Below are positions 44,301-56,300 of a DNA stretch of 64,000 nt, piece after piece. The notes under the pieces are model-generated. The model ran no database searches. It was not told where the DNA came from and was given only the letters and a program-made list of their open reading frames with translations. Location: the NCBI GenBank assembly GCA_009760885.1, contig CM019697.1, positions 29,380,710-29,444,709 on the forward strand. The letters run 5' to 3'. Positions within the stretch are counted from its first letter, which is position 1; each line of letters opens with the position of its first letter. Source of the DNA: Achatina immaculata (Eukaryota > Mollusca > Gastropoda > Stylommatophora > Achatinidae). Position numbers and translations under genes: made by a program.

Positions 44301-47300
44301 CAACAAATATGGTTCTGTTATAATCGGTTATTCCACCAGGATGAAAGAAGAGCACAAGGCCATCTTTTTAGTCTTGGAAAAGATAAATTACCAAGAACAT
44401 CAATGGGTGATTTGTGTAGACTTAAAGATGGTTAATTTTCTTCTTGGTCAACAAAGTGGCTGAACAAAATATCCTTGGTTTTTATGCCTTTGGGAAAGTA
44501 GAGCCAAATATGAACATTGGGCAAGAAGAGATTGGCCTCTGAGGGAATGTATGGTGACTGGAGAACAAAATGTAGCATGAGATACTGCCACCACTATATA
44601 TAAAGCTAAGTCTGATGAAACAGTTTGTAAAGGTTTTGAATAAAGATGGTTCGTGAATTGAATACATAGTACATAAGTTACCTGGGTGTACCATGGAAAA
44701 ACTGAAGGCAGGAATTTTCAGTAGTTCACAGATCAGACAAATTATAAATGACCCACATTTCGTAGCATCAGTGAATGAAACACTACATTAAAATATCTTT
44801 ATTTGTTATGGGCGAGCAGAGTGAAGAGTGGTGTATGGCATATTTTCTGTATTTCATGAGCTGTTTTTGGAATCAGCAGGTCAGATATACTGAGAAACAG
44901 GTTTAACATTTGAGGCACCAAAATGTGTGTTGACCAGTGTAATCATTGTTGTAGTTGATTTTCAACTACTATTACTCGGTAATCATAAATATAGAAGTCA
45001 TTGATTGAGATTAAATAAATAAATTATATTAAACTTTATAATTAATAAAGCATATTTCACATTTGGTAGAAAAAAAACCAGAATATAAATCTTACAGAGT
45101 ACTGAGGGTTAATGTTGAGCAGATATTACTGAAATATTTGTCCAGAAATTTTCATCAGAACACATAGCTATCCAGTTGTATTGCTTTATAAAAATTAATG
45201 TGTGTTGCACATTTCATTAGTGTTGCAGAATCTGACAGCGATGTTGGAGATATTTTTACAGACGAAATCAGTGAATTTACAGATGCCAGGAATAAGGTGA
45301 GAGTTCACATTAGATGTCTGTATATTTATGCATATTTTAGTTTTTTTTTCCCCTGAGTGTGAAATTTGTGTAATCACAAATATGGCAAGTTTTTTAAATT
45401 GAATGTTTGCTTTACACATGAAATAGAAATAATATGTTTTTCATGCATGTTAAGTTAGAGACACTTCTGCCTGGGCTTTCTTAGCTGGCCTTTTGACTGA
45501 TAGGTCTGCCACTAGGTGGGCATGCCAGGGAGGACACATTTCAGACAGTAGGAAGCTGGATTACAGTTTCACTTCTTTCATTAATGGGAGCAGCATAGAC
45601 AATAATTTTTTTATATTTTTAAAAAATAAAATGAATGCTCACCAAAATAAACAGATGTGAGCCAGCTGGCGGCAGTCACAAAGAGCAAGAATAATGTTGA
45701 ACAGCCAATATCCCCATAGCGCATTTATGCAAATGACTTAAACAGAAATGATTATGTAAATTTGATATTTTTCTGAAATACATAATTATCAGTGTTTACT
45801 GATTTTATTATTTTCTGGACAATTTCAGATCAATTTAGAGGATGACAGAGGCAGCGAAAGTGAAGAAGAGGTCAGGTTAAAAATATATAGATTGTGGCTG
45901 TTATGAGTAAATGTTCATATTAGGATTAGATTTTCAACATCATGATGGATATTCAGCCCCACATGTAATCAGCTCTAACAATATCTTGGAAAGTCACAAG
46001 TATACTAGCCTTTCCTAATATGAGATGGTGTCAAATTCCCAGACTGTACCATTCAACAAATACCCATGGAGCACTGAATATCATTACTCTCAAGTCTGCT
46101 GAGTTAGTCTGCTACTTGGTGTTATACGGTCTACACCTGTTCAATTTGTACATGTTTTTTTTTTTTTTGACCTAGTGTTAGGGCCACTCTGTGATAGTTA
46201 TGATGGCTGACAAATTCAAGCAACTGCCTGCATACAATTTTGCAAGAAGCTTGGCAAATCTGCTTCCAAGACTCGGAATGCTTCTCCAGGCTTTTATTGA
46301 ATGTTCTTTAGGTCAAACATAGGTTTTTGATAGTACACCTGTTTCAAAGCTGGTTGAATGTCTGCTGAAGATGATGAACATTCAGGGTGACCAATCATCA
46401 ACAAATGGCGGAAAATGTTGATAAAAAAATTTGTGAATTCATCTATGAGAACCAGATCAGAAGCAGTGATGACTTGACATGTACCTTGAGTTCCATGAAA
46501 TAACTAATGATGACTTTCATCCCTAGAATCATCACAGGCAGTGAAATTTGGGTTTATGGCTAAATCTGGAGACAAAAACAAGTCATTGAAATGAAAGAGC
46601 CCACAGTCATCAAGACTGAAGAAGATCCATCAGGTCCAGAGCATAACAAAAAAGCATGCTTATCATTTTTTCCCCCCGTGTCAGATTCACTGAGAGTTTA
46701 TTCCTTCTTGCAGCATGATGGATTCTGACTTTTATTGCAGTGTTCTGAGGCACTTGAGAAATGTGCAGCGAAAAAGACCAGAACTGTGGTGCAGCTGCAA
46801 TTGGCTGTTACATCACCTCAGTCCTGTAAGATGACTGTTTTTTACAGAAAATAACATGGTGGTTGTCCCACACCTCTGTGGTCACCTAATACAGGTACTA
46901 GTGACTATGCCTTGTTCCTCATAATGAAGGGGCTCCCTGCAACACTATAGATGAAATCCAAATGGAATTGCAGGAACTATCAGACGGCCTTCAGGAAAAG
47001 GGCTTAAGTGGTGATTTTGAGGGATCACTATGTGCACCCCCAAGAGGACCATTCAAAACAGATGGCAGTCAAATTTAAGTAAGGAATATCAGTGCTTTTG
47101 GGTTTTTGTTTTTTTTTTAAATTTTAGGACCAATCTGGGAACTTTCTGACATCACCTTGTTTACTTGTAATGACTTACTTTGTATTGCTTTCAATTCTGT
47201 ATTTTGCTTTCCTGGAGATATATTGGAGATAGTTCCTGGAGATATTTTGGACATATTAAACATCATGATAATCTAGAGAAGACTGTTTTTGAGGGGTACA

Positions 47301-50300
47301 TAATGAGAAAAAGAAATAGAGGAAGACCAAAGCGAAGAGGACTACAAGACATCGTTGATGATCTGCAAATGGATACATCAGCGGCAGGCCATCTTGCTCA
47401 CAACCAAGAGGCCTACAGGAGTGCTGTTAGGGAGGCAAAGTTCCACAAAGGACATGCAAATAAATGAATGAATTTAGATACAGAATAAATAACTCATGAT
47501 GGAGATTTCCTTATTCATTTTCTCTGTCCATCTCCTTAAGTGTAATGCAAAAAAATATTTTTTAACACTTGAAATTTTTTTGTTTGGCATAAATTTTTTT
47601 TTGCATGTCTAGTTCTCTCATTTCATTAGATGTGAAGTGACAGAAAGCCTGATGAGCAATTCTTCATACTTTGAATGTAAAGTTTGTTTTTGTTCGTATT
47701 TTGTTTTTTTTCATTTATAAGTACCATATGTAAGATAATGCCTTATACTGCTTTTTATTTTCATCATAGAATTAATGAAATCTAATATTTTCTAAGAGTT
47801 TTTTTTAGTGTTAGGAGTTCTATTGAAAGTGAATGCCCTCGGTCAGTAAATAAACAGTGAAAACGTTACTTGGTTCTATTTTCTCATAAAAGAGTTACAT
47901 TACTTTACAAACTATTTGCTGTCTACTTTTATGCAGGAAGAAATCTTTGGTCTAGTAGATGAAGAAGGTGAAAGTGATGAAGAAATAGGAGAGTGGTCCA
48001 AACAACTGAAAGAAATTAAATTTCAGACAAAACTGGATAAGAAACCTATTTCAGGTATGAAGCAACTATATTTGGTGTAATTATACAAGGGTGAGTTAAG
48101 AAGTTACAGCTTTGCTCTAAAAAGTTTGATGGGTGTACTACACTGAAACATGTAAGAAAATTATGCAAATTTGCATCTTATTAAAATTACTGTCAAAAGT
48201 GGACATTTTTCAGAAAGAAGTGGTTTAGTGCATATTACCCACAACCAGTGTGTGACCACCGGCTCCATGTGCAGGCCACACTCCAGTGGGTGTTGGAACA
48301 GAAGGTGGAGCACATATGGAAATGCCCAGAGTGTGGGGATGCCAGTCTCTGATTACAAATAAAAATGAAAAGGGTAAAAAACAGATATGAAATAATGACA
48401 TAAAAGGAACTTTGCCAACATATTTTGCAAGCCAGATGTTATATGTTAAGAAGTCACATATGACACACTAGTCATGGTTTGGCCATGCCTACCATATAAC
48501 ACAAATAGCTAAGCCAAAAATACACCAGAAATACGATGTTGCACTTAAAAACATTATTAATAGTTTTTTTTCATCTCACTTATTACTTGTTGCACCTTCA
48601 TCTTTCTGTGTTATTATCATTAACTTCATGTCTGCCATTTCTTTCATAGCATCTTGTATGTGTGCAGTGTCCTTCACCATAGTGGTCACAGTTAATATCA
48701 TGAAATCCAATTCCCTTATGATTGGCTGCCTTCATACTTTCAAATCATTGTCATTTTCACCTGCAGGTTGATTGAAATGAGTTTGTTCTCTCTCTCTCTT
48801 CCCCCCCCCCCCCCCCCATTATTAAACACAATATTAACATTAGTTTCCTCTAGTTCACAGCCCTTTTTTCATGTTTATCTTGAACATGTGAACTGGAAAA
48901 GTATTCTTGTCAAGACCTTTTTTTGTGTACATGATATTTGAAGAACTCTTCTGTAGCATTTACATTCAAAGGCACATGTGTTTCTCAGCTGTTTTGTTAA
49001 GTAAACATAATAAACCTAAACATATAATACGAAATTTGTAGATGTTCCTTGTCATTGAAATTTTCAGTCTCTGAACCAATCTGCAGATTATGTATGACAT
49101 CCCTTTCAAAGTTATTGACCAAAGTTTCATAAGATTTTTTTCCTAGGTCTAGCCAAATTGCTGACTTGGTCACTATCTTGCCAATTATGGATTTAAATAT
49201 ATCAAGAGCTGCCTGTATCCTGCAGTGACTGGTGCCTGTGAGTGAACATAGGACAAAAGTGTCTATTTAAAACTGAAGTTTATATGACAGTTGAGTGATA
49301 TTCTGCATTGTTGTGGAGTGTTACCTTTTCTTTGGTTGATGGTAGCATGTATGAGGAACCCATATATTGAGGCTTTTGCTGAGTTCAGATGCCCAAAGAA
49401 TGGCCTTCATGAACATGTAGTTCTCTTATTGATGATGTGCTTTGCCATGATCATCAGGGATAAAGTTAGAAATCTAATTTATGAAAATTTAAGATCATAT
49501 TGCTATCCAGTGGATATCAGAGTACACTTTATATGTGGCTGACAGTAGTTTAAGAGAAAATAGACATTCTCTCTCTGAACCTTAAGTGCCCAGGGCACAT
49601 GGGACTTATGCCTGTCCTTTGCCTTTTTTCTTCTCTTGCCCAGGTGAGCCCTCTATTGCTCAACATCCTTTCTGTTGTTCTTCTCCATGTCTCTTTTGGT
49701 CTACACTTACTTCTGTTCCCCTGTGGTATCCATCTTAGTGCTATTTTTGGTAGTGAGTTGTCAGTCATTCGGACCATATGTCCCAATCATCGCCAGCGTC
49801 TTTCCTCAATAATTGCTGTTAGTGGCTTCATATTTTATGCTTTATATGTGGCTGACAGTAGTTTAAGAGAAAATAAACATTCATCAGTCACATATTGTTG
49901 TCTGTTTTCTTTATGTGCCCTTTTTTTCTTTTAACAGATGCACCTGAAAAGTCTTGGAGCAACAAGAGACTAGCATTCTATGGTTCTGGAGTCAGAAGGA
50001 AACCAAAGCAGGCTGGTATGCTGAGATCATTCTAATGTTATTAAGGCATGGATACCTGGAAAAGACTTTTCACCCATGACTAACATAAAGAAGAACAATT
50101 ATGTTTATAGATACTAGAGAAACTGTGTTAAAAAAAACCTGAAAACTTCTGATAATATGAAATTTATATAAAAGCAGCATTAATTTTGTAAGTTGAAAAC
50201 CTGGTCTCCGTTGTACGGAAAGAAATTTATGAGGAAGTAAAATATAAAATGAGAAGACCACAAGCAGAAGAAAGGATGAAGATAATTAGTTTTTTTAGAA

Positions 50301-53300
50301 TGAGGTAAAAATAGCATTGATCTGCTTTCTAAAAGTGTTGCAGATCTGTGGTTTGTACCAGGGCAGAGTCTTGGAAGTTAAAACATAATAAAGTTTTTGG
50401 CAATAGGTACATTAATATATTCTTGAAACTTGTGGAGAAGGGAGAGAAAGGTGAAAGGAAATCATGTAAACTGTGAGTGGAAATCGTGTAAACTGTAGAG
50501 AACTTGCATACCTAAATGCTATAAAATAGGACTGAAACATCTCTGATATCGTCAGGTAAATTGATTATGAAACTGAAAACAGATACAGCAAACCTGACTC
50601 ATGGCACCTTTACGGCAACATGTTTCCAGACCTTAACTCTTCCCGTGCCCAAGAAAAAAACGTGGACGTTCCCGTTCGTGCCACACAGAAAGCGCGAGTC
50701 CTGATCTGTATAGTGGGTATAGTTGTAAAATGGAATGGAAAACAGTATTTACATGTACTTCCGTGTACTTATTATGTTTCAAAGTATAACTAAATGTATG
50801 AAAATTTCATAAATGCAGAGTTGTTTTAGGAAAAAAAGAAGTAATGTGGTGTTTTTAGACAATGATTGTGCCCAGCTCACCATCGGCTAGGTCTAGATAT
50901 GCACTACTTACCATCTGAGGTGTCTAGATCTACTTGTCGATCTCGTATTGTGATTCTATGTTGCATTCTCGCTAAATTAATGTCTGAAATAACATACTAA
51001 CTTGCTATAGTCATCTAATATGTCTAAATTTACTTAGGATACATTCAAGAGCAGTGGGGTGGTCACAGGCCATGCCCATACCCCTGTCTACATCATCAAA
51101 AACTTTTCGATGTTTCTCTTCCTTTTTCTCGCTCGGCATTGCTCGTAACTAAGGACTCTTCCACCATTTTGAAAAATGTCACTGGAAATGCAAACGAAAT
51201 ATGTACAATCTAAATGTTACACCGGTTGGTTTTATTGAAACAAATGAATTGTCACTATAATGACTGTGGCACGCAACTCAGTAACAGGAAATTCTCACTA
51301 TAGTGACTATGGCACGGGAAGAGTTGAGGATGCTTTGTTAAAAATTGGCTCACAACACTGAAGGATATTGAAGGATTCCATCCCGTTGTGGGATACCAGG
51401 CAGTGAGAAAGCTGACGGTCTGGCCAAAGATGGCACTGAAATGGAGCAACCAGGCATACCAATCACCTATAATCAGAAGAAAAGCATGATAAAAACCTAC
51501 AGGAAGCCACAAACACCACCACATGATGACTATGCATGCTAAACAGAAAGGAACAAGTCACCATTTTCCATCTCCAAACGGGGCACTTCTTACTATATTT
51601 GCTTGGTCTTCCTTTTTCCCATCATGTACCCTTCCAGGACTTTCATTTCCAGACTCTCATGACGTTTAATATGTCTGAAATACTTAAATTTTCTATGTTT
51701 AATCTTCTTTATTAACCAACCTTCAATATTTAATTCTTGTAGTATGAATATATTTATTCTTTTTTGTGTCCATGATATTTGAAAGACTCATCTTTAACAT
51801 TTATATTCAAAGGAACTTATGTGTTTCTCAGCTGTTTTATTAAGTGTTCAGGTCTCACAGGCATATGTTGTGATGGGAAAGATGCATGCCTTTAAAAACC
51901 TTACTTTTGTAGTTCTTTCTGTCCCTTTCCACAGCTTCTATAGTTGCTGTTTTAGCTTAGAAGAGTGATAGGTGCCCTCCTTTGAAACTCCCTCATTGTA
52001 TTTCCACTATTAGTAATGATCCAAGATATTCAAAACTCTCCCTCCATTTTCAGTTGCTCCTCAGCCATTACCAGACAGAAAGTGCATACATGTAAAATAA
52101 ATAGAGGCAGAGACTGTCCATGCAGAAATTGAGTGGATAGAATAAATAAACCTTAAATGTCCAGTCTTGTGAAAACAAACTGCCAAATCCCATGAAGAAG
52201 TCACTATGCCTACTGGACACTTCAAGGTGCCAGAGGGAGGAGGCAAAACAAAACAAGATCACTTATTTTCTTAGGTGGGCACTCAACATGTTCAACACAG
52301 TCATTTTATTTTCCTGTTTTTGCCGTCTAGTAAAATTATTTTGTTGATTGATGTGATACATTGTAATCTTGCAGAAAGTGATGAGGATGATGAGTGGACT
52401 CTAGAAGAGAAGGAAATTGAGAAACTTCAGCAGAAACTCGATGAAGACTTAGATGAAGAAGATTTTCTCATGCCCTCACTGTTACAGGTAAATTCCAACT
52501 ATTAAAAAGGCTTAATTCACCACACATTTGATTTAATTCTTTTTGCATTAAAAGAATGAATTGCTGTGTGTGGTAGTTGTGTTTGTTTTTTACCCAGTAT
52601 CTGTGTTGTTGTATACACATGTACATTTTGACTATACAGACACCTAATTTGCAGAAAATGTTCATTGTAATAAGGTATTGACAAACTTCATGATAAAGTA
52701 AACATACCATTGAACCATTACATGTTCAACGGAACTTTTATGATGCAACTTGAATGCAGTGCCTCACCATTTATAGCACTGATTTTCTGATGAGTGATGT
52801 AGACTTTCTCAGACAAATTTGTCAAATAAAGGGAAAACAGTGAAATATATAAGAACTGTTTTTTGTTCTTCTCATTTGTCATGTTTTTGTGGCTGTAGCT
52901 CATTTGAAAATTATTAATCTTTCTTGCCTCCAGAAGGTAAAAGCTGTTGAGAAAAGTGAGCTGACTGTGAAAAGAGATTTGAATGAACAGGAAAAGGAGG
53001 AGGTTTGTATTTCAAAGGATTTTTTGTTTAGGTTTCTTGTAGATGTAATTTTTAGCAGTGGTGAGAATGTTTTCTAGCAATGGAGAAGAGCAAGCTTGAG
53101 ATGTCCCACTCATATTGATGAGTGAGAGAAAAGACAAAAAAATAAACAGTTTATGCACGCGCTCACACACACACACACACAAATGCACACACACACACAA
53201 ATGCACGCACACACACACACACACCCCCACCCCACCCCACCCCCCCTGCTCTCTGTCCTCTCTGCTCTTCTCTTTCTTTCTCTCCTTTTCTTTCTTCCTC

Positions 53301-56300
53301 ATACCCCAAAATCTTGACAAAACACACAGTGTACAAGAGTGAATGCCAGGCAGATGATTTTATTTACTGTTGGTTTCAGCAAAAATCTGAGAATTTAAAG
53401 AAAATAAAACATTTCATTGTAAAGAAGTTTACTGCTATTACATAAATCCAGACTGGCAACATACCTTGTTTTCTAAAAGTTATTGCAGATAATTTGTGTT
53501 GTTTTTTATATGCTTATACAAAGATATTTTTTTTTAGTTCACGAAAAAGCTTCACCCAGAATTCGAACCACTGAGACAAGAACTTAACATATGTGTGAGT
53601 TTTCTTTGTTTTCTTTTACTTTTTCATGTTATTTTGTTCAGTCTCCTGCATTGCCATTCTTGAGCACAATCCTATTCTACTTCATGTTATTTGTATTGTC
53701 TATGTATATGAATGAATTTATTTTCTGGTTTTGTTTCTTGTCTAGTTTTCTTATAACCATACATGCACATTTTAATTCAAATTTTGGAAGTTATATATAT
53801 ATATATATGTACGAGGCGTGTCTAAAAAGTTAGGTGAATGGTCAGATATCTCGGTAGCAACATGCACGTGGTCCAGAGACATGTCAAGGAGCACCACCTA
53901 GCTTGGAGTACACGTGACTAACAGGGTAAACCTGCTGTGGGCAGTTGAACATATTCAGCGTGAGAGGTGGTGCAATGGAGACCATTGCAGACGTGAGGCG
54001 TGAGACATGGCCATAGGACACAAGCTTGGGGCAAAAGCTTTGAGGCTCCTATCAGGATCTGGAGAGGACTGCGGGCTTTTCCATGTTGACAGGGATCAGA
54101 AGACTGAAGTGACCAACAACCTTGAATGCAGAAGATGGAGTAACGAGTTAACATCAAGTTGTGGTATAAATTGAGGAAAATGGAGACACATGAAATGTTG
54201 GTACAAGTGTATGGGATGGAAGCCATGAGCAGAAAATGTGTTTACGACTGGTTCAAATGCTTTCACGACAGGAAGGAAATGACTGAGGATGAGCCACGTT
54301 CAGCTTGGCTGTTGACAAGCAGAAACACATACATGATCCGTGTGCACCAGTTCTTAGCTCAGTGTGGCATAGCATTTTCTTGATCTTCCACCATACTCTC
54401 CTGATCTGGCACCTGTGGACTTCTTTCTGTTTCCCCACCTGAAAAGCATCATGAAAGGTGCACATTTTGCAGACATGGCGTCAATACAAGAATGTGTGAC
54501 AGCAGTTCTGCAATCAATTCCTAAAGATGCCTTTGCTGACAGTTTACCGAAGCTTTATGAACATTGCCAAAAATGTGTTGTTAAGGATGGCGATTATTTT
54601 GAAGGCCAGTAAAGGTAATATGTTTGTATCTTCTGTTTTGTTTGTTTTTTGATACCGTTCACCAAACTTTTTGCATTCACTCTGTATTGATACATATATA
54701 TGGAACTCATATTCATTTATCAACTGTGTGTAGAGTACACTGTAATGTGGCTCTCCTTGCATTAAGGTGTCTTCATTTTTCAAGAAATTTATGTAAAACT
54801 TCCATATGTTGTGAATATTTTCAGAGAAAATTTTTTACAGGATATTAAGTGTAAGCGTAAGCATAATTTTCCTTCCACCATGTTGTCTGCGTTTTACCTT
54901 TTCTCAAGAAAATGAGGCATTCAATATCACAGCATTAAGAAGTCTAAGGAGAACATCATGCTGTTTTTGTAACTATGAGCTTATGATAAAAAAAATCAGT
55001 TTCTAAGTTGTTTATGAATTTATTGACTTTTATACACAGAAACTACATAAAAAGTGTTTCATTTTATTAAAGAGACAGAACTACAGAGAATAACTGAATG
55101 AGAAGAACAAGAAAATATCTTTGCTTATTCTGATAAACTTGATACTCTAGTATTCTACATTTAACACAGCTCCCAAAGTGTTGGGAATTTGTATATGTAC
55201 AATAAATAATTTTTCAGTTACCTTGGAACAACAATACTAGCTGATGGCAAGTGCACAAATGAAATAAAATCATGAACATGTAGGGCAAAAGGAGCTTTTT
55301 GTAACATGAAGAAGATACTAAAATGTCCCTTAAAGTGAAGAAGAGGTTTGGCAGTTTACAGTATATAGAACCACAGTACTTTAGAACTGTTATTGCTGTA
55401 TAACAAAAAGATGACAAAGAAATTGGAAGCAACAGAGATGTGGTTTTGGCAAAAGATGCAGCAAATATTCTGGACAGAGAGAAAAAGAAATGAAGAGGTC
55501 TTCAGAGAAGTTTCTGAACAACATAAACTTTTTAAAATTATACGGAAAAATTTCTTGGACATGCCACAAGAAGATAAAAGCTAGAGAAATTAGTAATGAC
55601 TGGAAACTTCAAGGGAAAAAGGAAGAGAGGAAGGCTAGAAGAAAATACTCAAGTGGACTTTGACTAAGTGGCAAGGAAAAAGAAAACCATTTGGATTAAT
55701 TGGAAACCCCAAGGACCACTTACGATTGAGAGGCATGATTGGCAGCACTAACTGTAGCAGCATATAATAGTAAATAGTGCTCACATCATTTGTCAGGTGT
55801 TCAGTATAATCTGAATCCATTTCAAATGTCATGTATTATTGTACATTGTCTGCAGAGATCAGACTTTATTCTTTAAGGCATGTATCTGAGCACTGCATTT
55901 CTTGATGACTACTTGGCCACATATCAAAGCTTTTCTTGTAAAAAATTCTTATCAGAGTAAATAGTGAACTTAAAAAAACACTGCTATCTTGGCCACATAT
56001 CAAAGCTTTTCTTGTAAAAAATTCTTATCAGAATAAATAATCAACTAAAAAAACTACTGCTATTTGGCCACATATCAAAGCTTTTCTTGTAAAAAATTCT
56101 TATCAGAATAAATAATCAGCTAAAAAAAACACTGCTACCTACAGATTGGGGAGCTTGAGAAACTCAAAGGCATTAAAGGTTGGAAGATTGAAAGCAGGGA
56201 CACATGTTTTCGATTGTAAGTTATTTTAATTATCCATTTATTTTTTAAGCCCATTGTATAGTTCTATACACATCTGTGTGTGGTAATTTGTCTTAATAAT

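Noticed and set aside
55912..56140. Three spaced repeats, superficially array-like
   Set aside because: Contiguous tandem duplication in an intron of a eukaryotic gene, without spacers; not a CRISPR array.
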